From Acholeplasmatales bacterium (lineage in GTDB: Bacteria; Bacillota_I; Bacilli_A; Acholeplasmatales; Anaeroplasmataceae), in assembly GCA_016288855.1 (NCBI GenBank), contig JAEELJ010000036.1, forward strand, positions 1 to 49,985: a DNA stretch of 49,985 nucleotides, given 5' to 3'. Shown here in pieces: positions 37,080 through 45,446 of the stretch. Under the pieces are notes generated by a model. That model was given only the letters and a program-made list of their open reading frames with translations, was not told the DNA's origin and did not search any database. The translations under genes and the position numbers were made by a program. How positions within the stretch are numbered: position 1 is the first letter of the stretch; each line of letters opens with the position of its first letter.

Positions 37080-37577
37080 TTATAAGCTATTTATAAAATC
37101 ATTTGCTTGATTTCTATCTTTAAATTCAATAATTGTTTTAGTATCCCTATACTTATCTAATAAATTTAAAAGAATTGGTTTAGTTTCAATAAACCAATTC
37201 TTTATCCATTGCATAAATAAAGGATCAAATTCCTCTTCAACCCAAGGAATATCTAAACGCTTCTTCCCTATTCTTTCTGAAACGCCATTAATACACAAAT
37301 CTAGTGGATAATTAAGAAATATAATAGTATCTGAATTTTTAAATCTAGCTTCATATGTCCTAGAATAATCGCCATCAATAATATAATTATCTAATGATAA
37401 AATCTCTTCAAGCTTTTTATCAAATTCTTCTTTAGTTATATGTGTTTTATCACTATTCCAAAATATATTATCTAAATGATATAAGCTAATATTAAGCTTA
37501 CTACTAAGTTTTCTTGAAAGTGTACTTTTCCCAGCACCACTAGGACCTACAACTACTATTTTATTCATAAAATTCAA
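37080..37577 (-). CDS. Small P-loop kinase-like protein (FlaR/topology modulation type)
   Basis: A 165-residue nucleotide-binding protein: Walker A GPSGAGKST, LYHLDNIFW, and IIDGDYSRTYEARF, the pattern of adenylate-kinase-like 'topology modulation' proteins. The role is not defined; substrates may be nucleotides or small molecules. The start is a TTG at 37577 with AAGGAG 5 bp upstream; the in-frame ATG at 37568 would be 14 bp from that site. The TTG overlaps the TGA of a short upstream frame (TTGA). Confidence 0.85.
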   Translation of the reverse strand: MNFMNKIVVVGPSGAGKSTLSRKLSSKLNISLYHLDNIFWNSDKTHITKEEFDKKLEEILSLDNYIIDGDYSRTYEARFKNSDTIIFLNYPLDLCINGVSERIGKKRLDIPWVEEEFDPLFMQWIKNWFIETKPILLNLLDKYRDTKTIIEFKDRNQANDFINSL

Positions 37578-37690
37578 GATATCTCCTTAAAACTAATATA
37601 ATCAATATCTATTGTACCACTATTATTATAAATAGTTATAGTATTATTAGCTAACATTTCAAATTCTAAATAATAATCACCAAATTTATA
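37574..37690 (-). pseudogene. Short open frame resembling the end of a carbohydrate-binding beta domain
   Basis: The minus strand is open for 38 codons, ending in TGA that overlaps the kinase TTG start. The encoded ...YKFGDYYLEFEMLANN... and TITIYNNSGTIDIDYISF resemble the last strands of a CBM6/35-like domain. A good ribosome site (GGAGGTG, near 37692) lies just upstream but is out of frame; an in-frame TGA separates them. The best in-frame ATG (37657) gives 27 residues. Either a decayed gene tail or a short coupled leader peptide; I favour a remnant. Confidence 0.4.
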
Positions 37691-37709
37691 TCAAAACACC
37701 TCCAATATA

Positions 37710-37739
37710 AAATTAAAAAGTAGGGGTATCACCCTACTT
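37710..37739 (-). terminator. Rubrerythrin terminator
   Basis: AAGTAGGG (37718-37725), loop, CCCTACTT (37732-37739), followed on the minus strand by TTTTTAATTT; 8 bp after the stop codon. Confidence 0.85.
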
Positions 37740-37747
37740 AGTAAAAA

Positions 37748-38290
37748 CTAGTAATTTTCAGCATTTATTTCGAAATATGATTGTGGATGATTGCATACAG
37801 GGCATACCTCTGGTGCATTAGTACCTACAACGATATGTCCACAGTTTCTACATTCCCAAACCTTAACTTCACTTTTCTTAAATACTTCTTGCATTTCTAC
37901 ATTTCTTAATAAAGCTCTATATCTTTCTTCATGGTGCTTTTCAATTAATGCAACCGCTCTAAATTTAGCTGCAAGCTCTATAAATCCTTCTTTTTCTGCA
38001 GTTTTTGCAAATTCCTCATACATGTCTGTCCATTCATAGTTTTCGCCATTTGCGGCCGCTAAAAGATTATCTTTAGTATCTCCAATACCATTTAATTCCT
38101 TAAACCACATTTTTGCATGTTCTTTTTCATTATCTGCAGTTTTTAAGAATAATGCGGCTATTTGCTCATAGCCTTCCTTTTTTGCAACACTTGCAAAATA
38201 AGTATACTTATTTCTTGCTTGCGATTCACCTTCAAATGCTTTTTCTAGATTCTTTTCAGTTTGAGTACCTTTATACTTATTATCCTTCAT
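37748..38290 (-). CDS. rbr: Rubrerythrin
   Basis: A 180-residue protein: four-helix di-iron domain with two EExxH-type stretches ([37 protein letters not shown]) and a C-terminal rubredoxin domain ([21 protein letters not shown]). It reduces hydrogen peroxide in anaerobes. Monocistronic, with its own promoter and terminator. Together with FprA it provides oxidative-stress defence, and the rubredoxin domain distinguishes it from bacterioferritin. Confidence 0.96.
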   Translation of the reverse strand: MKDNKYKGTQTEKNLEKAFEGESQARNKYTYFASVAKKEGYEQIAALFLKTADNEKEHAKMWFKELNGIGDTKDNLLAAANGENYEWTDMYEEFAKTAEKEGFIELAAKFRAVALIEKHHEERYRALLRNVEMQEVFKKSEVKVWECRNCGHIVVGTNAPEVCPVCNHPQSYFEINAENY

Positions 38291-38339
38291 AATATCATCC
38301 TCATTTCTTAAATTGTATATATTGGTTACCTTTATGTTA

Positions 38340-38368
38340 ATTATAACTGATATTTTTTAAAAAGTTAA
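38340..38368 (-). promoter_or_regulatory. Rubrerythrin promoter
   Basis: Minus strand: TTAACT (38363-38368), 17 bp, TATAAT (38340-38345). The leader is about 40 nt. No obvious PerR-like palindrome is seen in the AT-rich flank. Confidence 0.65.
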
Positions 38369-38381
38369 GATAAACTTTATA

Positions 38382-38430
38382 AAACAAAAAACTGATTATG
38401 TCATTAAGTATTACCTAATAGTATAATCAG
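38382..38430 (-). terminator. Terminator of the putrescine operon
   Basis: A long hairpin: outer CTGATTAT/ATAATCAG plus an inner ATTAGGT/ACTTAAT-type stem across a 2-bp mismatch, followed on the minus strand by a TTTTTTGTTTT tail. Confidence 0.75.
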
Positions 38431-38449
38431 CTTTTAAATTTATTTTATT

Positions 38450-39319
38450 TTAGATATTAAATGAATCATCTGTTTTAAGGATAGGAGTATATAAATCTAC
38501 TCTTCTATCTCTAAATACACCCCAAGAATATCTCTTTTTTCTTATTACATCTAAATCAAATTCATATGAAATAAAGCCTTCAGTTACTCTATCCATTTCC
38601 TTAATCTTAGTTCCTTCTTCATTTGCTATAAATGATGAACCAAAGAATGTCATAGATGAATCGCCTTCAACCTCAGTACCAATTCTATTTGATGCAATAA
38701 CTGGCATAATGTTTGCGGCAGCATGACCACACATTGTATTTTGCCAATGATCCTTTGAATCCTTAGGTAATACAGGTTCAGTACCTATTGCAGTTGGGAA
38801 GAATAATAATTCTGCTCCCTTTAATGCTAAAATTCTAGCTGTTTCAGGGAACCATTGATCCCAACAAATTCCACATCCTACATGACCAAACTTTGTATTA
38901 AATACCTTAAATCCTGTATCACCAGGTGTGAAATAGAACTTTTCTTCATAGCATTCACCTGTTGGAATATGGCTTTTTCTATATAATCCTAGGATTTTTC
39001 CATCAGCATCAATCATTGCTAAAGAATTATAGAAATTATTGCCACTTCTTTCAAAGAAAGAAATAGGTAAAACAACATTATATTTCTTAGCCATTTCTTG
39101 GAAATGGGCTAAATATTTATTATTCTTATATTCTGTTGCTAATTCGAAATATTCATATTTTTCCTTTTGACAAAAATATGGTGTTAAGAATAATTCTTGT
39201 AATAAAACAATATTTACACCATCTTTAGCACAATTTTCAATCATTGAATCTGCTTTTTTAATATTAGATTCAATATCCCATGAAATAGACATTTGAGTTG
39301 CAGCTACTTTTACCTTCAT
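38450..39319 (-). CDS. aguB: N-carbamoylputrescine amidase
   Basis: A 289-residue nitrilase-family enzyme. The catalytic triad is Glu42 (LLQELFLTPYF), Lys115 (YRKSHIP) and Cys152 (GICWDQW), with the AguB-type sequence HVGCGICWDQWFPE. It hydrolyses N-carbamoylputrescine to putrescine, CO2 and ammonia. The start is the ATG one base after the aguA stop in GGTGAATAATATG; an in-frame GTG (39328) is part of that ribosome site. Last gene of the speA-aguA-aguB operon. Confidence 0.93.
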   Translation of the reverse strand: MKVKVAATQMSISWDIESNIKKADSMIENCAKDGVNIVLLQELFLTPYFCQKEKYEYFELATEYKNNKYLAHFQEMAKKYNVVLPISFFERSGNNFYNSLAMIDADGKILGLYRKSHIPTGECYEEKFYFTPGDTGFKVFNTKFGHVGCGICWDQWFPETARILALKGAELLFFPTAIGTEPVLPKDSKDHWQNTMCGHAAANIMPVIASNRIGTEVEGDSSMTFFGSSFIANEEGTKIKEMDRVTEGFISYEFDLDVIRKKRYSWGVFRDRRVDLYTPILKTDDSFNI

Positions 39320-39320
39320 A

Positions 39321-40397
39321 TTATTCACCTCTACCTATTTGCATTGTAACACAATGGATATTACCACCTGCTACTAAAATCTTTCTTGATTCAATTTGAT
39401 GAATCTTTTTCTTACCTTTATAGAAATTATTTAAAACATCATATGCTTCATTATCTTCTTCTACATTAAATTTTGGAAGAATAATAAAATCCTTACCCAT
39501 ATAGAAATTAACATATGAGCCTGCTAATCTATCTCCTTCAAGTCTAGGCTTAGCATTACCATCTAAAACAATAGAATTTGCTTCTTCCTTTGTTAATGCT
39601 AAATATGGATTAGGGCAATTTACCAAAATTACATTTAAATTATTATCCTCTAATACCTTTTTTGCTTCCATACTCCACTTATATTGAATATCATTTTTAT
39701 CCTTAGATGTTGCAAGTAATACTGTATTTTCATCTAAGAAGCATGCCATATTATCAACATGCTCATTAGTTTCATCATTATAAATTCCATGAGGAAGCCA
39801 TATTACCTTGTTCATTCCAAGCATATTCTTTAAATGTTCTTCAATTTCTTCTTTAGTTAGGTTTATGTTTCTTCCCTTAGATAATAAGCATGCCTCAGTT
39901 GTTAATAATACACCTTTACCATTAGAATGAATTGAACCACCTTCTAAGATAAAATCCTTATCACTATAGTATTCAACATTTAATAATTGAGCTAATTGTG
40001 ATCCTAGCTTATCATCATTTTCCCAAGATGAATAAAGTCCATCGAAATTACCACCCCAGGCATTAAATCCAAAATCTACACATCTTAATTTTCCTTCTTT
40101 ATTTCTTAAGAAAATTAATGTATTATCTCTTGCCCAAGAATCATCATATTCTAAATTATGAACTGATACATTTTTCTTATTATTTAAAATACTTGTATCA
40201 TATTTAACATTCTTACTTTTAATAACATATACATGCTCATATAAAGAAATTGCATCAATGATATTTAAAAATTCACTAAATGCTTTTAAACCTCCATCTT
40301 CCCATGTATCAATTCTATATGGAAGTAAAATTATAGTACCATCATGCATATTTCCTTCAAATGGTAACGTGTATAAATCATTTAATGGATTAGTCAT
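39321..40397 (-). CDS. aguA: Agmatine deiminase
   Basis: A 358-residue guanidino-modifying enzyme: YDDSWARDNTLIF, WGGNFDGL, the His/Glu-bearing LPHGIYNDETNEHVDN and the catalytic Cys in GGNIHC near the C-terminus. It converts agmatine to N-carbamoylputrescine. The ATG at 40397 overlaps the speA stop by 8 bp and has GGAGGA; an in-frame ATG at 40415 is upstream of the ribosome site. Context with speA and aguB confirms the role. Confidence 0.94.
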   Translation of the reverse strand: MTNPLNDLYTLPFEGNMHDGTIILLPYRIDTWEDGGLKAFSEFLNIIDAISLYEHVYVIKSKNVKYDTSILNNKKNVSVHNLEYDDSWARDNTLIFLRNKEGKLRCVDFGFNAWGGNFDGLYSSWENDDKLGSQLAQLLNVEYYSDKDFILEGGSIHSNGKGVLLTTEACLLSKGRNINLTKEEIEEHLKNMLGMNKVIWLPHGIYNDETNEHVDNMACFLDENTVLLATSKDKNDIQYKWSMEAKKVLEDNNLNVILVNCPNPYLALTKEEANSIVLDGNAKPRLEGDRLAGSYVNFYMGKDFIILPKFNVEEDNEAYDVLNNFYKGKKKIHQIESRKILVAGGNIHCVTMQIGRGE

Positions 40398-41883
40398 CAA
40401 ATCTATCCTCCACATTCTCTCTATTTTCTAAATATTGATCATAATCAACAACAGATACAGTAAGATCATCATAATCCATTAATACAGTCGCATTTGTCTT
40501 CTTATATTGCTTAATACGATCAATAATATTTTGATCAAAGACTTCACCTGGAATAATTAGAGGGATTCCTGGTGGATATATCATAATAGATTCCTTTGAT
40601 ATTAAACCAATTGCATCATCAAGCTTAACTCTTAATACAGGGGCCTGATAAGCTACACGTGGTCTCATAACCATTTTTGGGAATGGTGAATCATAATAAT
40701 ATTTAGGGTATGTTCTCTTTTCTACGTAATATTTATTTGAAATATCCTTTAAAGCATTTATTAAATTATCTAAATGCTCCTTTTTTGTACCTATTGCAAG
40801 TATCGCAAGTACAACATATTGCTCAGCTAATTCCATCTGAACATTATATTCATCCTTAAGTATATTATATAACTCAAATCCATTAATTGTTAATGATTCA
40901 AGTTCAATAACTAATTTAGTACAATCATATGCATAAGAGCCTTGATTAATGAAGTATTCTCTTCCTCTAGCCTTAAAGCCTGGTATTTCATTAATTCTTG
41001 CTCTTGCATCATTACCCATATTAATAACTTCTTCTAATCTTTTTTCACCATTATGATATAAATAATGTCTTGCAGATTCAAGTGATGCAATTAGTAAATT
41101 AGAAGGTGAAGTTGTATTAATAACCATTAATGCTTTAAAAACATCATAATGAGTTACTCTATTACCCTTTCTTAATAAAACTGAAGCTTGTGTTAAAGCA
41201 CCACCAGTTTTATGCATTGAAACTGCAGATAAATCAAAATCTGCATCCATTGCAGCGATAGGTAATCTGTCATGGAAGCCTAAATGTGCACCATGTGCCT
41301 CATCAGCAAGGGCTATCATACCTCTCTTATGAGCTTCTTCAGCTAATCTAACCATATCATTTGTTGCTCCAAAATATGTTGGATTAATTACAAAAATAGC
41401 TTTAGCATTTGGATGGCTATCCATTTTTTCAATATAATCTTCAACAGTTGGTTGATTTGATATTTCAAGATTTCTATCAAATTCAGGCATAACAAACACA
41501 GGAATTGCACCTGATAAAATAAGTGCATTAATTACTGACTTATGACAATTTCTAGGTAAAATAATTTCTTCATGAGCCTTAACACTAGCTAAAATCATTG
41601 CAATAATACCTGAAGATGTACCATTTATTAAAAAGAATGCTTCATCTGCATGATAGCAATCAGCCATTATCATTTGAGATTCTTGAATTACACCATTAGG
41701 ATGATTTAGATTATCAAGTCCTCTTGGAGCATTAACATCACACATATATGTTAGCTCTCCAACATAATCCTTGAATAAATTATCTACATTTCCCATATGA
41801 TGTCCTGGAACATCAAATGGTGATACTTTTTCATCAATATACTTCTTTAATGCATCTAAAAAAGGTGTTCTATCTTGATCCAT
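40390..41883 (-). CDS. speA: Arginine decarboxylase (Orn/Lys/Arg decarboxylase, fold I)
   Basis: A 497-residue PLP enzyme of the aspartate-aminotransferase fold, as in Bacillus SpeA: TPFLDALKKY, DVPGHHMG, the PLP Asp in LADEAHGAHLGFH and the Schiff-base Lys in SMHKTGG. The family also includes lysine and ornithine decarboxylases; the following aguA and aguB genes point to arginine, giving agmatine. The ATG at 41883 has GAGGG upstream; an in-frame TTG at 41898 is less likely. Confidence 0.9.
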   Translation of the reverse strand: MDQDRTPFLDALKKYIDEKVSPFDVPGHHMGNVDNLFKDYVGELTYMCDVNAPRGLDNLNHPNGVIQESQMIMADCYHADEAFFLINGTSSGIIAMILASVKAHEEIILPRNCHKSVINALILSGAIPVFVMPEFDRNLEISNQPTVEDYIEKMDSHPNAKAIFVINPTYFGATNDMVRLAEEAHKRGMIALADEAHGAHLGFHDRLPIAAMDADFDLSAVSMHKTGGALTQASVLLRKGNRVTHYDVFKALMVINTTSPSNLLIASLESARHYLYHNGEKRLEEVINMGNDARARINEIPGFKARGREYFINQGSYAYDCTKLVIELESLTINGFELYNILKDEYNVQMELAEQYVVLAILAIGTKKEHLDNLINALKDISNKYYVEKRTYPKYYYDSPFPKMVMRPRVAYQAPVLRVKLDDAIGLISKESIMIYPPGIPLIIPGEVFDQNIIDRIKQYKKTNATVLMDYDDLTVSVVDYDQYLENRENVEDRFDD

Positions 41884-41923
41884 TCTAAACCCTCGCAAAT
41901 ACTATTATTTTAAAAACAAATTA

Positions 41924-41951
41924 ATTATAAAAAAAATCCCCAAAAAATCAA
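41924..41951 (-). promoter_or_regulatory. Promoter of the speA-aguA-aguB operon
   Basis: Minus strand: TTGATT (41946-41951), 16 bp containing a GGGG and T tracts, TATAAT (41924-41929). The leader to the speA ATG is about 35 nt. A cre-like sequence at 42021-42034 lies about 70 bp upstream of the -35 (weak, three mismatches to consensus). Confidence 0.65.
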
Positions 41952-42064
41952 TACTTTTATTTAATAAAATGTGTAAAATATATTGAATTATTAATATATG
42001 AGATTCATTTATACAAATTGTAAACGAAAACGCTTTAGAAGTTCTATTTCTATTTTTATTTTAG

Positions 42065-42100
42065 CACAAAAAAACCTTATAAAATTTTACTTTTATAAGG
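42065..42100 (-). terminator. Terminator after the small membrane protein gene
   Basis: CCTTATAAAA (42075-42084), loop, TTTTATAAGG (42091-42100), followed on the minus strand by TTTTTTTGTGC. Confidence 0.85.
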
Positions 42101-42111
42101 CCTTACAAAAA

Positions 42112-42543
42112 TTATTTAGTAGTAGTTTTAGTACGGACTAATTCCTTAATATCAAATGAAACAGCCTCGCAATCACTTACATGTCTTACAGTATAAACAT
42201 TTCCTTTAGTTTTTATTATTACTGTACCAGATGTATATCTTGGCCAATTTCTTGAACGATCACATTTATAAGTTACATCAACTATTTCATCTAATCTAAT
42301 TACATTATCATAAATCTTTAATTCCTTATCATTCAACTGAACAATTAGATTTCTTGGAGTAGATATTAAAATAATTAATAATACAATTGAAACAACAATT
42401 GCTAATGCTGACATAAAAGTAATATAAGCACCTTCTCCATCAAAACCTATTGAAAGACCTGCAATTAAACCAAATATTCCAATTATTAGAACAATAAAAT
42501 ATATAATAATCCAACCACTTGCTTTATAACCTATTGTTTTCAT
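42112..42543 (-). CDS. Small membrane protein with C-terminal cytosolic domain
   Basis: A 143-residue protein: two hydrophobic helices (about 11-33 and 41-61), then an 80-residue soluble domain with strands like LKIYDNVIRLDEIVDVTYKCD and GTVIIKTKGNVYTVRHV. The layout resembles bacterial PH-like (YdbT/YcxB-type) domains, but I am not certain. It lies downstream of a GNAT gene (41-bp gap). Confidence 0.7.
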   Translation of the reverse strand: MKTIGYKASGWIIIYFIVLIIGIFGLIAGLSIGFDGEGAYITFMSALAIVVSIVLLIILISTPRNLIVQLNDKELKIYDNVIRLDEIVDVTYKCDRSRNWPRYTSGTVIIKTKGNVYTVRHVSDCEAVSFDIKELVRTKTTTK

Positions 42544-42584
42544 CTATTACCACCATAAAAAAATATTATATGGCTAGCATAATA

Positions 42585-43106
42585 TCATATTTTTATCCCC
42601 ATTTCAACCCTAATATTTTTTTCATTAAAACTTTCATTAGAATATGCATATAGGTCAAACCCAATAATTTCAAAGCCATTTTTTTGATAAAATTTGATTG
42701 CATTATAATTATAACTTTGCGTTTCTAATACAACCATTCTTGCATTACTAGCTTTTGCATCTATAAGTATTTTATCAAGTAAAGACTTACCTAAGCCACT
42801 TCTTCTTTTATAGTTATCAAACACACAAATATTAGTAATTCTAAATCTATTATTCCAGTCTTCTTTAAAACCTTCAACAAATCCAACTAACTCATTATCT
42901 ATAAATGCACCATAGCTTATAGGATTATCTAACCAATCTGATAGCATATCATCAGATAATACTTTTTCTATAGTATTTTCTGATTTTATAAATTCTAAAT
43001 CAAATCCTTTTATGGTTCTTTTTATATCTAAGTAATAATCAGATTTTATATTACAGCTATATCTAACGCCTTTATATTTTTCATAATCAAGCTTTTTAAT
43101 TTCCAT
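42585..43106 (-). CDS. GNAT acetyltransferase (streptothricin acetyltransferase-like)
   Basis: A 173-residue GNAT protein: acetyl-CoA pyrophosphate loop in YKRRSGLGKSLLD, then VVLETQSYNYNAIKFYQKNGFEIIGFDLYAYS. The LETQ...N..A..FY..NGF..(G)FD pattern is that of streptothricin (SatA/Sat4-type) acetyltransferases, but general GNATs share parts of it, so drug specificity is a guess. It ends with TGA, one of few such stops here. Confidence 0.85.
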   Translation of the reverse strand: MEIKKLDYEKYKGVRYSCNIKSDYYLDIKRTIKGFDLEFIKSENTIEKVLSDDMLSDWLDNPISYGAFIDNELVGFVEGFKEDWNNRFRITNICVFDNYKRRSGLGKSLLDKILIDAKASNARMVVLETQSYNYNAIKFYQKNGFEIIGFDLYAYSNESFNEKNIRVEMGIKI

Positions 43107-43160
43107 ACTATTGCCTCACACTTTTTATATAATATATCATTTCTTATAATTTAGAAAGAA

Positions 43161-43191
43161 AAAAACTTTGATTTTTTTCATCAAAGTTTTT
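43161..43191. terminator. Bidirectional terminator
   Basis: AAAACTTTGAT and ATCAAAGTTTT around a T-rich loop, with T runs on both strands. It ends the HD-domain gene on the minus strand. Confidence 0.75.
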
Positions 43192-43198
43192 CTAATTA

Positions 43199-43711
43199 TT
43201 AAAATAATGTTTTTATATAATCTAAATATTTATCTACATTCTTATCTTTATGCTTCTTACTTGTAAATACTTCTTTTGTTGCAATAATATTATCAGCATT
43301 ATTAACAATTCTTGCCTCAGTGCTTTTAGGAAACATTTTAAAATTATAAGGCCACATATGGACTTTAATAATATATGCAACAGATTCAGGAATATCAAAA
43401 TCTCTTTTTGCATTTTCAACTGAAATAAATGGATGTCTACTTGCATGATGCTTTTTTAATTTTTTGTTTTTACGCCAATCATATAAATAATAATCATGTA
43501 ATATAGATGCAATTAAAATAGATTCTAAGTCTAATTTCTTTCTTCTTTTTAAAGCCCTTTTTATTGCAAGCTTTGCAACCTTAAATGAATGAATGTAAGT
43601 ATTTGAACCTCTGTGCATACTTATTTCCTTCATTTTCAAAATCTTTTCATCATTTAAAAATCTTTGGTAGATATCTTCTAATTTACTTTTTTCTTCATTA
43701 GTTAAGTTCAT
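43199..43711 (-). CDS. HD-domain phosphohydrolase-like protein
   Basis: A 170-residue HD-superfamily protein: His in SNTYIHSFKVAKLA, the HD pair in ASILHDYYLYDW, HH in LKKHHASRHP and a further His in IIKVHMWPYN, consistent with a metal-dependent phosphohydrolase fold. ADNIIA near the end supplies the last Asp. The substrate is unknown. The ATG at 43711 is preceded by AGGTGG; an in-frame TTG at 43732 lies upstream of this site. Confidence 0.82.
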   Translation of the reverse strand: MNLTNEEKSKLEDIYQRFLNDEKILKMKEISMHRGSNTYIHSFKVAKLAIKRALKRRKKLDLESILIASILHDYYLYDWRKNKKLKKHHASRHPFISVENAKRDFDIPESVAYIIKVHMWPYNFKMFPKSTEARIVNNADNIIATKEVFTSKKHKDKNVDKYLDYIKTLF

Positions 43712-44018
43712 ATTATCATACCACCTATTCAAAATAATTATACTTATATTGCATATTAAGTCTAGATTTTTAAATATCTTATGTACATTAAAATGTTTTC
43801 ATAATCCATAAAACAATTTCAAATGTAAAAAATAATAAATAAAAAAATATTCATAATATACTCCTAAAAATAAAAAGCTGATTTATTCTATGAGTAAAAA
43901 ACTCATAGACGTCATCAGCTTAAATAAGCGGTTTTGTATAAAGCAAGAAAGACAATCATTCCCAAACAGCTAAGTTAAATTACAAACAGTAATATCTATC
44001 TATATTTTAATATATTAT
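43712..44018. other. Intergenic region with a compound hairpin
   Basis: No credible gene. At 43875-43921 a two-level hairpin has an outer AAGCTGA/TCAGCTT and an inner perfect CTATGAGT/ACTCATAG with an A5 loop; the minus strand then reads TTTTTATTTTTAGGAG followed by an ATG for an 11-codon hydrophobic frame (43843-43808 region). The hairpin can serve as a terminator for the 44019 gene, 98 bp away. A 27-codon plus-strand frame starts inside the hairpin (43890-43973) but lacks a ribosome site. Confidence 0.5.
43866..43921 (-). terminator. Compound hairpin terminator
   Basis: The outer 7-bp and inner 8-bp stems are followed on the minus strand by TTTTTATTTTT. It probably ends the GNAT/Nim-like operon after a 98-nt untranslated tail. 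Confidence 0.6.
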
Positions 44019-44495
44019 TTACTGTTCATTAACTAGCTTCCCAGACATATGCTCTATTTTTAAACATAGCAATTGAGTTCTATTAATAGCGCTATTTATT
44101 TCTTTTTCAATAGCTTCAGTATCATTCGTAAATTTATAAGATAATTTTCTACAAATATCTTTCACCTTTTCTATATCAGAAACAAATTCAATAGTCCCAA
44201 AGATAATAACACTTCTTACATCATATGACCAATGATCTATTCTTTTAGTTCCTTTTTCAAAAACACAATAACTAACCTTATTACAATTTTTTAAAGAATC
44301 AATTTTATGTCCTTCCTTTGCACCATGAAAATAAATCAAATTATCTTTTTCATCATAATAATGATTAATTGGTAATCCATATGGATATCCATCATCACCT
44401 AATAAAGATAATACTCCTCTTTTCTCATTAATTAATAATTCTATACATTCATCCCTAGATATTTCTTGCTTAAATCTTCTCATTTTTCTAAACAT
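44019..44495 (-). CDS. Nim-like flavoprotein (pyridoxamine 5'-phosphate oxidase family)
   Basis: A 158-residue FMN-binding split-barrel protein: MFRKMRR at the start, RGVLSLLGDDGYPYGLPINHYYDEKDNLIYFHGAKEGHKIDSL and KVSYCVF match NimA/NimB-type nitroimidazole-resistance proteins and their housekeeping relatives. The likely role is flavin-dependent reduction of small molecules. It is 16 bp after a GNAT gene. Confidence 0.87.
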   Translation of the reverse strand: MFRKMRRFKQEISRDECIELLINEKRGVLSLLGDDGYPYGLPINHYYDEKDNLIYFHGAKEGHKIDSLKNCNKVSYCVFEKGTKRIDHWSYDVRSVIIFGTIEFVSDIEKVKDICRKLSYKFTNDTEAIEKEINSAINRTQLLCLKIEHMSGKLVNEQ

Positions 44496-44511
44496 AATTA
44501 TTATCCATTCC

Positions 44512-45303
44512 TTAATTAATTCTTATAGAACATAGCTTACCTTGAAGCTTATATCCTATTTTTTCATAGCACTTATTTGATGCAATATAAAAAGCATCAG
44601 TATAAAGCATAGGCGTATATCCTAATTCTTTTGCAATCATTGTAACCTCATATACTAGCTTTTCTGCATAATGCATTCTTCTATATTCTTTTTTAGTATA
44701 TACTAAAGAAATAGATGCTAAATTACCATTAGGTACATATCTTGCAGATGCAACAAATATACCATTTTCATTTTTAAATAAATATGTGTTCTTTTGTTTA
44801 ATAAATTCCTCTGCATCCTTTGAATAATCATCCTTTTTATCTAATCCAAGCTCAGTATGGAACAATTCTAAGATATTAACTATTTCATTTATATCTTCTT
44901 CTAAGCATAAATGAATACTACCTGGTACATCATTTTTTGGTTTAATTGGATTGATACAATCATAAGCAAACATATTTATTGAAATTTTAATATCTATATT
45001 ATCTTCTTTTGCCCTATTAATAAAATATTCATATAATTCATATTTTATATTAAAGCTATATTTATTATTCAATAAACCTTTTTCTTTTATTAAATTATAA
45101 ATATAATCCTTCTTATCATTAGATATATTATCCTTTGTCCAAATCCAAATAGGATATGGGCTTTCGGTAAAGCAAATTATTATATCCTCATGATTAGATA
45201 ATAATAAATTACATTTTCCACCCATTACTCTTTTTAAAACAAAGAAGGTATATTTATCTTTTTCTAATAATTTATAATCTTTTTCATTAACAAAATTATC
45301 CAT
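44512..45303 (-). CDS. GNAT acetyltransferase with extended N-terminal domain
   Basis: A 263-residue protein with a variable N-terminal half (about 1-125) and a C-terminal GNAT domain: FVASARYVPNGNLASISLVYTKKEYRRMHYAEKLVYEV (acetyl-CoA loop partly degenerate: RRMHYA) and LYTDAFYIASNKCYEKIGYKLQGKL. The acceptor substrate is unknown. First gene of a two-gene unit with the Nim-like protein. Confidence 0.82.
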   Translation of the reverse strand: MDNFVNEKDYKLLEKDKYTFFVLKRVMGGKCNLLLSNHEDIIICFTESPYPIWIWTKDNISNDKKDYIYNLIKEKGLLNNKYSFNIKYELYEYFINRAKEDNIDIKISINMFAYDCINPIKPKNDVPGSIHLCLEEDINEIVNILELFHTELGLDKKDDYSKDAEEFIKQKNTYLFKNENGIFVASARYVPNGNLASISLVYTKKEYRRMHYAEKLVYEVTMIAKELGYTPMLYTDAFYIASNKCYEKIGYKLQGKLCSIRIN

Positions 45304-45446
45304 TTTAACCCCCTACCAATCTTAAATAAATTGTATACTTTATCTATTTCACCATTATCTGATTCAAAATGTTTTTAATAAATGTTATTCCATTTTTATA
45401 GCTTTTTAAGATGAAATATTATTTATATTATCTGATAAAACCATCC

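Noticed and set aside
42021-42034. Catabolite response element upstream of speA
   Set aside because: Three mismatches to TGWAANCGNTNWCA, in a region where CG-centred near-palindromes can arise by chance; mentioned only as weak context.
43890-43973. Plus-strand 27-codon frame starting in the 43875-43921 hairpin
   Set aside because: No ribosome site and the start codon is buried in the stem; kept only as part of the structured region.
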